Shown here: positions 17,722-25,947 of the stretch, one piece after another
Layout of the letters: each line of letters begins with the position of its first letter
How positions within the stretch are numbered: position 1 is the stretch's first letter
Assembly (NCBI GenBank): GCA_958450865.1
Contig: CAUDNY010000007.1
Coordinates: 1 to 64,000 of the forward strand
DNA: 64,000 nucleotides
Reading direction: 5' to 3'
Source of the DNA: an uncultured Collinsella sp.
Lineage (GTDB): Bacteria > Actinomycetota > Coriobacteriia > Coriobacteriales > Coriobacteriaceae
Made by a program: the position numbers and the translations under genes
Notes under the pieces: model-generated
Databases searched by the model: none
Seen by the model: the letters and a program-made list of their open reading frames with translations, nothing else
What the model was told of the DNA's origin: nothing

Positions 17722-17838
17722 CGACAGCGAAAGCCCGCCAGAGCGAGCAAGGTGCCTTGAAACAAGGCGGCATTGACCTTCTGGTCATGCCGCCGAAGTT
17801 GAAAGGCAGATTGCCGCCCTGGCGGGCTTGCAGCGTCG
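17722..17838. ncRNA. Cloverleaf-like structured element, candidate non-coding RNA
   Basis: A closing helix pairs 17731-17741 with 17819-17829 (11 bp, perfect) and extends through 17722-17728/17833-17838 with a bulge. It encloses three hairpins: 17754-17759/17763-17768, 17769-17778/17783-17791 (9 bp with a bulged base) and a short 17805-17808/17812-17815. No tRNA anticodon or T-loop features are present. Transcription and strand are unknown. The block between livF and cutC (17549-17873) has no gene. Confidence 0.5.
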
Positions 17839-17842
17839 AGCC

Positions 17843-17870
17843 GTTACGCGGTTTGGTAAAACCGTGTAAC
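17843..17870 (-). terminator. 12-bp hairpin after livF
   Basis: 17843-17854 pairs with 17859-17870 with one G-U, around a GGTA loop, starting 3 nt past the livF stop. There is no U tract on the minus strand. It is probably the 3' end or a stability hairpin of the liv operon. Confidence 0.55.
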
Positions 17871-17873
17871 TAG

Positions 17874-18587
17874 TTAGCCACCAAGGTATGCTTTGCGAAC
17901 GTTATCGTCGTGCAGGAGCTCTTGGCCGGTGCCGGTCATGGTGATCTTGCCAGTCTCGAGCACGTAGCCGCGCGTAGCAATCGAAAGCGCCATCTGCGCG
18001 TTCTGCTCGACCAGAAGCACCGTGGTGCCGGCCTTATGCAGATCCTCGACAATCTGGAAGATCTGCTCAATCAGAATCGGCGCCAGGCCCATGGAAGGCT
18101 CGTCGAGCATGAGCAGCTTGGGGTTACTCATAAGGGCGCGGCCCATAACGAGCATCTGCTGCTCGCCGCCGGAAAGGGTGCCGGCGACCTGGCGACGGCG
18201 CTCCTTCAGGCGCGGGAACTGCTCGTAGACGCGCTCAAGGCCCGGAGCCACCGTGGACTTGGGCTGCGTATAGGCGCCCATCTCCAGGTTCTCCTCAACC
18301 GTCATCTGCAAAAAGGCGCGACGTCCCTCGGGAACCTGAGCCAGTCCCTTACCAACCAGCTTATCAGCGGGCGTATGGGTAATGTCCTCGCCCATAAACT
18401 TGATGGAGCCGGTCTTGGAGCGCAGCAGGCCCGAGACGGTCTTGAGCGTTGTGGACTTGCCAGCGCCGTTCGCGCCGATCAGAGCCACGATCTCGCCCTC
18501 GTTAACGTTAAAGGAGATGTCCTTGATGGCGTGGATGGCGCCGTACCAGACGTTGATGTTGTAGACGGAAAGCATCGGCTCTGCCAT
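17874..18587 (-). CDS. livF: Branched-chain amino-acid ABC transporter ATP-binding protein LivF
   Basis: A 237-aa ATPase subunit. Walker A GANGAGKST is at 38-46, the signature LSGGEQQ at 138-144 and Walker B LLMLDEP at 158-164. It pairs with LivG to power uptake of leucine, isoleucine and valine (or related amino acids) through LivHM. The ATG directly follows the LivG stop (TAAATG) with GGGGGAG upstream, so it is translationally coupled as the last gene of the livKHMGF operon. Confidence 0.95.
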   Translation of the reverse strand: MAEPMLSVYNINVWYGAIHAIKDISFNVNEGEIVALIGANGAGKSTTLKTVSGLLRSKTGSIKFMGEDITHTPADKLVGKGLAQVPEGRRAFLQMTVEENLEMGAYTQPKSTVAPGLERVYEQFPRLKERRRQVAGTLSGGEQQMLVMGRALMSNPKLLMLDEPSMGLAPILIEQIFQIVEDLHKAGTTVLLVEQNAQMALSIATRGYVLETGKITMTGTGQELLHDDNVRKAYLGG

Positions 18588-19448
18588 TTAGTTCTCCCCC
18601 TTATCCTGCTTGCCCAGATATGCCTCGATAACGGCATCGTTGTTCTGGATCTCCTCGGCCGTACCCTTGGCGATAACCTTGCCAAAGTTAAGCACGCAGA
18701 TGCCCTCGCAGATGTTCATAACGAGCGACATATCATGCTCGATAAGCATGATGGCGATGCCGAAGGTGTCGCGGATCTTGACGATGTTCTCCATGAGCTC
18801 CGCGGTCTCGGACGGGTTCATGCCGGCGGCAGGCTCGTCGAGCAACAGCAGCTTGGGGTTGGTGGCAAGCGCGCGGACGATCTCCAGACGACGCTGAGCG
18901 CCGTAAGGCAGCGAGCCGGCCTGTTCATTTGCCAGGTGCTCCATGTCAAAAATGGACAGCAGCTCCATGGCGCGCTCGTGGGCAGCCTTCTCGTGCTTCC
19001 AATACGTCGGCAGGCGCAGCACGCCCTCAAAGCCGGAGTAGCGCTCCTGATTGTGCAGACCGACCTTGACGTTATCCTCCACCGTCATGGTGTTGAACAG
19101 GCGAATGTTCTGGAATGTACGGGCAATACCCATACGGTTGACCTGGTAGACGGACTTGCCCGAGGTGTCCTCACCGTCGAGCAGGATGGTGCCATGCGTG
19201 GGCTGGTACACCTTGGTGAGCAGGTTGAAGACCGTAGTCTTACCGGCACCGTTGGGGCCGATGAGACCGGCGATCTCAGTCTTGCCGATGGTTAGGCTAA
19301 AGTCGTCGACTGCCTTAAGGCCGCCGAATTCAATGCCCAGGTGGATGCACTCGAGCGCCGGGCGCTCGCCCAGGTCGCGGTCGGGAACGATGGCGCCAGA
19401 AGGATACGGGACCATCTTGCCCTTGTTGAACTCAAACTTACTGGGCAT
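18588..19448 (-). CDS. livG: Branched-chain amino-acid ABC transporter ATP-binding protein LivG
   Basis: A 286-aa ATPase subunit with Walker A GPNGAGKT (64-71), the LPYGAQRRLE signature variant typical of LivG, and Walker B LLLLDEP. The C-terminal extension and the H-loop LIEHDMSL are as in the family. The ATG at 19448 lies inside the livM 3' end (11-nt overlap), with AAGGAGG 9 nt upstream. A TTG start further upstream is less likely. Confidence 0.94.
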   Translation of the reverse strand: MPSKFEFNKGKMVPYPSGAIVPDRDLGERPALECIHLGIEFGGLKAVDDFSLTIGKTEIAGLIGPNGAGKTTVFNLLTKVYQPTHGTILLDGEDTSGKSVYQVNRMGIARTFQNIRLFNTMTVEDNVKVGLHNQERYSGFEGVLRLPTYWKHEKAAHERAMELLSIFDMEHLANEQAGSLPYGAQRRLEIVRALATNPKLLLLDEPAAGMNPSETAELMENIVKIRDTFGIAIMLIEHDMSLVMNICEGICVLNFGKVIAKGTAEEIQNNDAVIEAYLGKQDKGEN

Positions 19449-20517
19449 CGGCTGCCACCTCCTTCTTGGGAGCAAAGCGATCCTTAATGCGTGCGAAGAA
19501 CGCCTTGAGCTGCGGGTTATTGGTAAAGATCATGACCAGAATCAGCACGATGGCGTAGATGAGCATGCGGTAGTCCGAGAACTGACGGAGCAGCTCGGGC
19601 AGCACGGTAAGCAGCGCTGCAGCGATGACGGAGCCACGCATATTGCCCAGACCGCCCAGGACCACGAACACCAGAATGAGGATGGACGTGTTGAAGTCGA
19701 ACTTAGTGGCGGAAAGCTGCGAGAAGTTACCGCCGAACAGGGCTCCGGCAGCACCGGCGAGGGCAGCGGAAACTACGAAGGCGATCATGCGGTACTCGGT
19801 GACGGAGATGCCCACGGACTCGGCGGCGATCTTGTTGTCACGCACGGCCATAATGGCACGACCGGTACGGCTGCGAACCAGGTTGAGTACAATCACGAGC
19901 GCGACCATGACCAGGATGGCACCGGCAAGGAAGGTCGAGTACGTCGATACGCCCGATGCGCCCTGGGCGCCCTTGATGATGGCGGTGCCGTCCTCGAGCA
20001 GGTGCAGGTCGTCGATCGTGGAATTACCCGTGATGTTAAAGATCACATGCAGACCGCGGGAGTCGACGCCCACGATAAGGCAGGTGACGATCTCTTTGAT
20101 GATCTCACCAAAAGCCAGGGTCACGATGGCCAGATAGTCGCCGCTCAGGCGCAGGACCGGGATACCGATCAGGAAGCCCAAGACGGCAGCGGCGATAGCG
20201 CCGACCACAATGCTGATGATCAGACGCATCGGGTCGGAGGGAACGGCGCTCTCCAGCGCGACGGCGGTAACGATGCCCGTATAGGCGCCGACGCTCATAA
20301 AGCCTGCGTGGCCCAGCGACAAGTCGCCCGCGATGCCGACGACGAGGTTAAGGGAGATGGCCATTACAATGTAGGCCGTAATGGGGACCAACTGGCCGGC
20401 AATCATGCGCGGGATCATGTGGTTGGACTGCATAAAGAACACGATGGCGAACGCCACAAGGCACATGGCGTACGTAACAAAGTCGTGACGCGTCTGCTTG
20501 TCTTTAAGAAACTTCAT
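19438..20517 (-). CDS. livM: Branched-chain amino-acid ABC transporter permease LivM
   Basis: A 359-aa inner-membrane permease with about nine to ten hydrophobic segments. GDLSLGHAGFMSVGAY near residue 65 is the conserved LivM motif, and the EAA-like ATPase-contact loop is around AVRDNKIAAESVGI. It forms the pore with LivH. ATG at 20517 is preferred; a GTG three codons upstream (20526) abuts the livH stop and is possible. The livG start overlaps its end. Confidence 0.93.
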   Translation of the reverse strand: MKFLKDKQTRHDFVTYAMCLVAFAIVFFMQSNHMIPRMIAGQLVPITAYIVMAISLNLVVGIAGDLSLGHAGFMSVGAYTGIVTAVALESAVPSDPMRLIISIVVGAIAAAVLGFLIGIPVLRLSGDYLAIVTLAFGEIIKEIVTCLIVGVDSRGLHVIFNITGNSTIDDLHLLEDGTAIIKGAQGASGVSTYSTFLAGAILVMVALVIVLNLVRSRTGRAIMAVRDNKIAAESVGISVTEYRMIAFVVSAALAGAAGALFGGNFSQLSATKFDFNTSILILVFVVLGGLGNMRGSVIAAALLTVLPELLRQFSDYRMLIYAIVLILVMIFTNNPQLKAFFARIKDRFAPKKEVAADAQ

Positions 20518-20526
20518 AACGCTCAC

Positions 20527-21408
20527 CTACACCTTCTCGGGGACGTACTTGCCCAAGAGGCCGGCAGGCTTGACGAGCAGGACGATGATCAAAACACCAA
20601 AGACGATGGAGTTGGCAAGGCTCGTGGAAATATAAGCCTGCGCCATCGCCTCGATGATGCCGATGAGAATACCGCCGACAAAGGCGCCGGGGATGGAGCC
20701 GATGCCGCCGAAAACGGCAGCGTCGAAGGCCTTGATACCAGGCATGGCGCCCGTGGTGGGCTGCAACACCGGCGAGTAGGAGCACAGGAGCACGCCGGCG
20801 ATAGCGGCAAGGGCGGAGCCGATGGCAAACGTCATCGAGATGGTGCGGTTGACGTTGATGCCCATGAGCTGAGCGGCGGCCTTGTCCTCGGACACGGCGC
20901 GCATGGCCTTGCCCATCTTGGTCTTACCTGTAAAGAACATCAGGCCGGCCATAATAACCAGGCAGGCGACGATGGTGACGAGTGAGACGGCGCTTACGTT
21001 AATCTTGGCCAAGAACTCCGGCACCTGGAAGGTGACGAGCGAAGTGAAGTTCTTGGGCGTGGCGCCCCACAGAAGCTGCGCGGCGTTCTGCAGGAAGTAA
21101 GACACGCCGATGGCCGTGATCAGAACGGCCAGCGGGCCTGCCTGGCGCAGCGGCTTATAGGCCAGACCCTCAATGAGAACACCGAGAACCGTGCAGACCA
21201 CACAAGAGAGAACTACAGATGCCCAGCCCGGGAGGCCGAGATACGACGTGGCGCAGAACGAGACATAGGCACCGACCATGATGACGTCGCCGTGAGCGAA
21301 GTTGAGCATCTTGGCGATACCGTAGACCATGGTGTAGCCCAACGCGATAATGGCGTAGACGCTGCCCATGGACAGGCCGTTGACCAGGTATTGGATAAAG
21401 ACCGTCAT
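20527..21408 (-). CDS. livH: Branched-chain amino-acid ABC transporter permease LivH
   Basis: A 293-aa permease with about eight membrane segments. The N-terminal ALGYTMVYGIAKMLNFAHGD is the LivH hallmark, and the loop AVSEDKAAAQLMGIN is the ATPase-contact segment. ATG at 21408 is chosen because AAGGGGG lies 9 nt upstream; a more upstream ATG touches that site directly. It follows livK across a 139-nt gap that holds a hairpin, which probably lets the binding protein be made in excess over the permease. Confidence 0.93.
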   Translation of the reverse strand: MTVFIQYLVNGLSMGSVYAIIALGYTMVYGIAKMLNFAHGDVIMVGAYVSFCATSYLGLPGWASVVLSCVVCTVLGVLIEGLAYKPLRQAGPLAVLITAIGVSYFLQNAAQLLWGATPKNFTSLVTFQVPEFLAKINVSAVSLVTIVACLVIMAGLMFFTGKTKMGKAMRAVSEDKAAAQLMGINVNRTISMTFAIGSALAAIAGVLLCSYSPVLQPTTGAMPGIKAFDAAVFGGIGSIPGAFVGGILIGIIEAMAQAYISTSLANSIVFGVLIIVLLVKPAGLLGKYVPEKV

Positions 21409-21484
21409 GTTCCACATCCCCCTTTCGAATAGGTTTCCAGTTAATGTATGAAACAGGGACGTTACACTGTCCCTAGATACCAAG

Positions 21485-21516
21485 CAAGCAGGGAAGGCCA
21501 AAACCTCCCCTGCTTG
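21485..21516 (-). other. Hairpin between livK and livH
   Basis: CAAGCAGGG (21485-21493) pairs with CCCTGCTTG (21508-21516). A second short palindrome AGGGAC/GTCCCT is at 21455-21474. There is no U tract on the sense strand. By position it could be a partial terminator or 3'-end stabiliser that raises livK mRNA relative to livHMGF. Confidence 0.5.
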
Positions 21517-21547
21517 GGATCAAAACCGCTCTATGTAAGGCGGCCAA

Positions 21548-22735
21548 TTAGGCCTGTACGTACCTGCCATCGGTGATGACGTACGCCGTGGGCTCCTTCT
21601 GGACCTGGCCCTTATCGTTCCAGGTGAGCTTGCCGGTCAGACCGTCAACGGTAATCTTGAGCATAGCCTTGGACAGCTTATCGGCGACCTCGGTCGGGTC
21701 GGCGTCGACACCAAGACCGGCCTCCTTGAGAGCCTCGGCCACCGCGTGCACGCCGTCGTAGGCGTCGGCGGCAAACTGGTCGGGGGTATCGCCGTACTTA
21801 TCCTTGTAGGCGTTGACGAAGTCGGCGTTCTTCTCGTCGTCGGCGGAGAACGGGGTCATGAGCAGCAGACCCTCGGCAAGAGAGGTGTCGAAGCCCTCAA
21901 CGCCCAGGATGCCGTCCATGCCGTCGCAGCCCATCATCTTGACGTCGTAGCCCATGTCCTTGGCGTTCTTGAGCAGGACGGACGCGGGCGTGTAGTAGAT
22001 CGGCGCGAAGATCATGGTGGCGCCGGCCTGCTTGGCCTTGGTCAGCTGGTTGGTAAAGCTCGTGGCGGAGTCGTCCTTAAAGGTCTCCTCGTCAACAATC
22101 TCGAGCTTGGACTCAGCGGCCTGGGCCTTAAAGGAATCTGCGATGCCCGAAGAATAGGCGTCGCCGGAGTTATAGAACAGCACGAACTTCTCGTCCGCAT
22201 ACTTCTGCGCCAGGAACTTGGCAGCGTTGACACCCTGGTTGGGGTCGGTGAAGCAAACCTGGAAGACGCAATCCTTGCCGTCGGTGACGTCCTCGGAGGA
22301 CGCGGACGGGGTGATCATGAACGTCTTGGGGTCGTTACCACACTCGGCGGCAACGGCAACCGACGCACCCGTGGTGGTCGGGCCGACGAGGGCCTGCATA
22401 CCCCAGTCGAGCAGAGTGTTGAAGGCGTTGACGGCCTTCTCGCCGTCGGCCTGGTCATCCTCGGCCTTGCTGGCAAGCGGCAGCTCCTTGGTCGAGAAAT
22501 CCTTGCAGCCAAGCTCGACACCCTGGGTAACGGACTTGCCGTAAGACGCGTTGGCGCCGGTCAGCGGGCCGATGGTGCCGACTTTAAACGAAGCGTCGCT
22601 CGAAGCGGAACCGCTGTCGCCGCCGTTGGAGGAGCAACCAGCTAGAATGGACATCGCCCCCAGACCTGCTGCGCTCGCGATAACGCTCCTGCGATTCATA
22701 ACAGGGTTCAATGACTTACCGGTGAGGCTCGACAT
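21548..22735 (-). CDS. livK: Branched-chain amino-acid ABC transporter substrate-binding lipoprotein LivK
   Basis: A 395-aa extracellular solute-binding lipoprotein. The signal peptide has a twin arginine (residues 15-16), a hydrophobic stretch and the lipobox LAGC with C34 as the lipidated cysteine; the RR pair makes Tat export conceivable. The mature part is a Peripla_BP_6 fold (KVGTIGPLTG onward) as in Leu/Ile/Val-binding proteins. GAGAGGAG precedes the ATG. It is first of the livKHMGF operon. A degenerate second copy lies immediately upstream. Confidence 0.93.
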   Translation of the reverse strand: MSSLTGKSLNPVMNRRSVIASAAGLGAMSILAGCSSNGGDSGSASSDASFKVGTIGPLTGANASYGKSVTQGVELGCKDFSTKELPLASKAEDDQADGEKAVNAFNTLLDWGMQALVGPTTTGASVAVAAECGNDPKTFMITPSASSEDVTDGKDCVFQVCFTDPNQGVNAAKFLAQKYADEKFVLFYNSGDAYSSGIADSFKAQAAESKLEIVDEETFKDDSATSFTNQLTKAKQAGATMIFAPIYYTPASVLLKNAKDMGYDVKMMGCDGMDGILGVEGFDTSLAEGLLLMTPFSADDEKNADFVNAYKDKYGDTPDQFAADAYDGVHAVAEALKEAGLGVDADPTEVADKLSKAMLKITVDGLTGKLTWNDKGQVQKEPTAYVITDGRYVQA

Positions 22736-22756
22736 GCGGCTCTCCTCTCAAATCTC

Positions 22757-22802
22757 GTCGGGTTTCGGTTACCCGACAGGCCATCCTTCGCCGTGTTCGG
22801 CG
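22757..22802 (-). promoter_or_regulatory. Two hairpins in the livK leader
   Basis: GTCGGGT (22757-22763) pairs with ACCCGAC (22771-22777), and CGCCG (22789-22793) pairs with CGGCG (22798-22802). Both lie within 70 nt upstream of the livK start. Further upstream is an AT-rich stretch (about 22810-22950) with the spaced inverted repeat AAAGTGGC (22833-22840)/GCCACTTT (22915-22922), a possible operator. The promoter itself is not clear. Confidence 0.4.
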
Positions 22803-23004
22803 TTCGCAAAATAGTAGACGCTTTAGTTGAGGAAAGTGGCGATTATTTCAACTTTTCTTTTGATTTGTTCATTTATCCATAATCATGCGTATTTCTGTCG
22901 GTTTATGCAGTTTAGCCACTTTATTGTGTGAAAGTAATGTTTCCGTTCTGTTACAGGCGTCCCCGCCCTGAATAAAACGGCCCCACCGGTCTCGTTATAT
23001 GCAC

Positions 23005-23346
23005 TTAGGCGGCGATGTACTTGCCGTCCTGAATCACATAGGCCGTAGCGGGCTTTTCGACTTGGCCCTCATCGTTCCACGTCAGCTCGCCCGTCAGGCC
23101 CTCGATCTTGATCTTGCGCATGGCCTTGGTGAGCTGGTTGGTAAAGCTCGTGGAAGAATCGTCCTTAAAGGTCTCGGTATCAACGATATCAAGCTTGGAC
23201 GCCTTGGCCTGCTCGGCAAAGGCGTCGGCAACGCCCGAGCTGTACGTATCGCCGGAGTTGTAGAACAGGGCGACCTTGGCGTCCGTATACTTCTCGGCCA
23301 AGAACTTCGCGGCGCTGGTGCCCATGGTGGGGTCGGTGAAGCAAAC
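23005..23346 (-). pseudogene. Degenerate livK paralog (5'-truncated, internal deletion)
   Basis: The translated frame matches LivK from about residue 160 (VCFTDP) to 234 (TNQLTKA), then jumps to about residue 356 and runs to the end (GLTGELTWNDEGQV to the C-terminus). The first 159 residues, including the lipoprotein signal, are missing, and about 120 residues are deleted in frame at a junction where LivK has LTKA and LSKA. Upstream of 23346 homology stops and the sequence becomes the hom promoter region. It is a remnant of a tandem livK duplication with no start or signal peptide. Confidence 0.85.
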
Positions 23347-23482
23347 CTTATGGTGCAAACGTTGACAGTTTGTTACGGAGTTCCGTTTGTAGCGAGCGTG
23401 TTTCCAATGTTTCCGCAGCGTTTCGGGGGTGGCGTTTTGTGCTGCTCCCGCTGCCAGGCAAGCACGCGCCCGCACTTCACGC

Positions 23483-23488
23483 TAGAAT
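23483..23488 (+). promoter_or_regulatory. Candidate -10 box (TAGAAT) for hom
   Basis: GCTAGAATGC lies 55 nt upstream of the hom ATG. No good -35 is seen at 16-18 bp. A TTGACA occurs further up, within 23350-23390, at the wrong spacing. Confidence 0.35.
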
Positions 23489-23542
23489 GCACTCAACCTT
23501 TAAGCGGTTAATCCATCCATAAGATGCACGAAGGAGCTATCT

Positions 23543-24886
23543 ATGAGCGAACCCATGCGCACCGTGAACGTCGGTCTGATCGGTCTGGGAACCGTCGGCG
23601 GCGGCGTGGCCCGTCTGATCAAGAGCCACCACGATGAGTACCTGGCAGCCTACGGCATCGACCTTAAGCTGACCCGCGCCTGCGCGCTTGCTTGGGAGCA
23701 GGCCGAGGCAGCAGGCATTGAGCGCGAGGCCTTTACGAGTGACTGGCACGATGTCGCAACCGACCCCGCCGTCGACATCGTCGTCGAGCTGATCGGCGGC
23801 GAGCATCCCGCAACCGAGATCTTCACCACTGCCTTTGAGCACGGCAAGCACGTCGTCTCTGCCAACAAGGCCCTGCTGGGCCGTCACGTCGAGACGCTTG
23901 CCGAGAAGGCGCGCGCGTGCGGCGTGCAGATTAAATGCGAGGCCAGCTGCGGCGGCGGCATCCCCATCGTGAGCACGCTTGAGCACGACCTGGTAGGCAA
24001 CAAGATCCTGACCATCGCCGGCATCCTCAACGGCACCACCAACTACATCCTGTCGCGCATGGACGCCGAGGGCGCCGATTACGCCGACGTACTTGCCGAC
24101 GCACAGGCAAAGGGCTATGCCGAGGCCGACCCGTCCGCCGACGTCGACGGCTTCGATGCCGCCAGCAAGACAGCCATCCTCGCCTCCATCGGCTTTGGCA
24201 CCCGCGTTACCACCGACGATGTGTACCAGCAGGGCATCCGCACCATCGGTGCCGAGGATATCGCCCAGGCCCGCGAGCTCGGCTACACCATCAAGCTGCT
24301 GGGCATCGCCCGCAACACCAACGCCGGCGTCGACGTTCGCGTGCATCCCACGCTCATCCCGGCAGACCATATGCTCGCCAAGGTCAACGGCGCCATGAAC
24401 GCCGTCTACGTGGTAGGCGACGCCGTGGGCGAGACCATGTTCTACGGTGCCGGCGCAGGCTCCTTCCCCACCGCGAGCGCCGTCGTGGGCGATATCCTGT
24501 CGCTCTCCGAGCAGATCAGCCGCGGCGTGGCTCCGCTGCCCGAGATTGAGCCCTATGGTCACAACCTCGCCTTTAAGCCCATGGACGAGCTCCAGACTAA
24601 GTACTATGTGCGCCTGAAGGTCGCCGACCGCGTGGGTGCCCTGTCCGAGACGGTCGACATCTTTGCCAAGCACAACATCTCGATCTCGCTCATCAACCAG
24701 GTCGAGGACGGCAAGTCGGGCGCCAGCGATACTTGCTCGGTCATCTTCCTGACGCACCGCGCGCTCGAGAAGGACGTCCAGGCTGCCACCGCCGAGCTTG
24801 CCAGCGTCGACTGCGTAGCCGAGGTCGCCAACGTCCTGCGCATCGAGGACGTTGAGGCTTGGACCGAAGGCGTCATGGCGAACTAG
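23543..24886 (+). CDS. hom: Homoserine dehydrogenase
   Basis: A 447-aa NAD(P)-dependent enzyme that converts aspartate semialdehyde to homoserine, the branch to threonine and methionine. The N-terminal Rossmann motif GLGTVG is at 14-19, catalytic-region K109 is in SANKA, and NGTTNY is at 163-168. The signature EADPSADVDGFDAASK (194-209) carries the substrate-binding acids and K209. The C-terminal ACT domain (about 350-430) suggests feedback control by threonine. AAGGAG lies 7 nt upstream of the ATG. It is monocistronic, with its own strong terminator, not next to thrB or thrC. Confidence 0.95.
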   Translation: MSEPMRTVNVGLIGLGTVGGGVARLIKSHHDEYLAAYGIDLKLTRACALAWEQAEAAGIEREAFTSDWHDVATDPAVDIVVELIGGEHPATEIFTTAFEHGKHVVSANKALLGRHVETLAEKARACGVQIKCEASCGGGIPIVSTLEHDLVGNKILTIAGILNGTTNYILSRMDAEGADYADVLADAQAKGYAEADPSADVDGFDAASKTAILASIGFGTRVTTDDVYQQGIRTIGAEDIAQARELGYTIKLLGIARNTNAGVDVRVHPTLIPADHMLAKVNGAMNAVYVVGDAVGETMFYGAGAGSFPTASAVVGDILSLSEQISRGVAPLPEIEPYGHNLAFKPMDELQTKYYVRLKVADRVGALSETVDIFAKHNISISLINQVEDGKSGASDTCSVIFLTHRALEKDVQAATAELASVDCVAEVANVLRIEDVEAWTEGVMAN

Positions 24887-24917
24887 CTCAACGCTCGCCT
24901 AGCAATACACGCTTTGA

Positions 24918-24951
24918 GGGCTCCCGTCCGATGCGGGACGGGAGCCCTTTT
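24918..24951 (+). terminator. Intrinsic terminator of hom
   Basis: A perfect 12-bp stem (24918-24929/24936-24947) with a 6-nt loop, followed by TTTT. It lies 31 nt after the hom stop. Confidence 0.9.
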
Positions 24952-25100
24952 GTCTCCTGCCCTAAGCACAACGGCAGAGCACATTTGCGCGAGCCGCTCA
25001 TCGGTAACGCGGGCTACCGTTCACCGATATGCAAACACGGCCGATTCCAGTTACGGCTACGCTGTGCTGCGAATGTCCGCCCGCGATGAGAGGAAATACC

Positions 25101-25850
25101 ATGTTGCTCGAGGGCAAGAAAGCAATCATCACCGGAGGCACGCGCGGTATCGGCTATGCCATCGCCTGCCGTTTTATCGAGGAAGGCGCCGCCGTCACCG
25201 TCTTTGGCTCGCGTCAGGAGACCGCCGATGCGGCCGTTGAGAAGCTGACAGCCGCCTATCCCGACGCCAAGGTCTGGGGCCGCTCCTGCGACCTCACCTC
25301 ACTCGAAGCCGTGACCGAGGCCTTTACCCAGGCTGCAGCCGACATGGGCGGCTTGGACACGGTCGTCAACAATGCCGGTATCTCCCAGCGTTCACCCCTC
25401 TTGGACTACACGGCCGAGGAGTTCGCAAAGGTCATGGACCTTAACGTCGTCGCCGTCTTTAATGGCCACCAAGCTGCCGCCAAGATCATGACCGAGGCCG
25501 GCCACGGCGGCACCATCACCACCACGAGCTCGATGGTTGCCAAGTACGGCCAGCCCTCTGGCGTCGGCTATCCAACGTCCAAGTTTGCCGTCAACGGCAT
25601 GGTCCAGTCGCTCTCGCGCGAGCTCGCCCCCATGGGCATTCGCGTCAATGCCGTAGCACCCGGTGTAACCAAAACCGACATGGTCGCCAACCTGCCTGAA
25701 GAGGTTATTAAGCCCATCGTCGCCACCATTCCGCTGGGTCGCATGGGCGAGCCCGAGGATGTCGCCAACGCCTTTGTTTTCCTGGCGAGCGACATGTCCT
25801 CCTACGTCACGGGCGCCGTGCTCCCCGTCGACGGAGCCGCCCGCTCTTAA
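25101..25850 (+). CDS. Short-chain dehydrogenase/reductase (FabG-like)
   Basis: A 249-aa classical SDR. The cofactor motif TGGTRGIG is at 11-18, NNAG at 90-93, catalytic S143/S144, and Y157-x3-K161. It ends with the usual PVDGA segment. The closest general class is 3-oxoacyl-ACP reductase-like, but SDRs of this type also act on alcohols, sugars and steroids; a bile-acid hydroxysteroid dehydrogenase role cannot be claimed from sequence. ATG at 25101 is chosen (AGAGGA 6 nt upstream); the frame is open further up but not SDR-like. It is a single-gene unit with a strong downstream hairpin. Confidence 0.82.
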   Translation: MLLEGKKAIITGGTRGIGYAIACRFIEEGAAVTVFGSRQETADAAVEKLTAAYPDAKVWGRSCDLTSLEAVTEAFTQAAADMGGLDTVVNNAGISQRSPLLDYTAEEFAKVMDLNVVAVFNGHQAAAKIMTEAGHGGTITTTSSMVAKYGQPSGVGYPTSKFAVNGMVQSLSRELAPMGIRVNAVAPGVTKTDMVANLPEEVIKPIVATIPLGRMGEPEDVANAFVFLASDMSSYVTGAVLPVDGAARS

Positions 25851-25893
25851 GGGACCACAAGCCACAGCTCCCAGCCTCAACATAGTCCAACAA

Positions 25894-25936
25894 AGAAGGC
25901 GCGCCGTCTGCATCAACTGCAGGCAGCGCGCCTTCT
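25894..25936 (+). terminator. Strong hairpin after the SDR gene
   Basis: AGAAGGCGCGC (25894-25904) pairs perfectly with 25926-25936, and an inner 7-bp stem (25906-25912/25918-25924) continues it past one mismatch. TCTGTTT follows. Confidence 0.8.
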
Positions 25937-25947
25937 TCTGTTTGAAA

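Noticed and set aside
17722..17838. tRNA or tmRNA
   Set aside because: The cloverleaf-like fold lacks T-loop, anticodon arm and acceptor/CCA features.
19156..20985. Long plus-strand open frame over livM/livH
   Set aside because: Extremely Gly/Asp/His-rich antisense translation with no domain; liv genes explain the region.
25101..25850. Bile-acid hydroxysteroid dehydrogenase
   Set aside because: Only generic SDR motifs are visible, and the sequence does not resemble, from memory, the 7-beta enzyme known from Collinsella; a specific call is unsupported.
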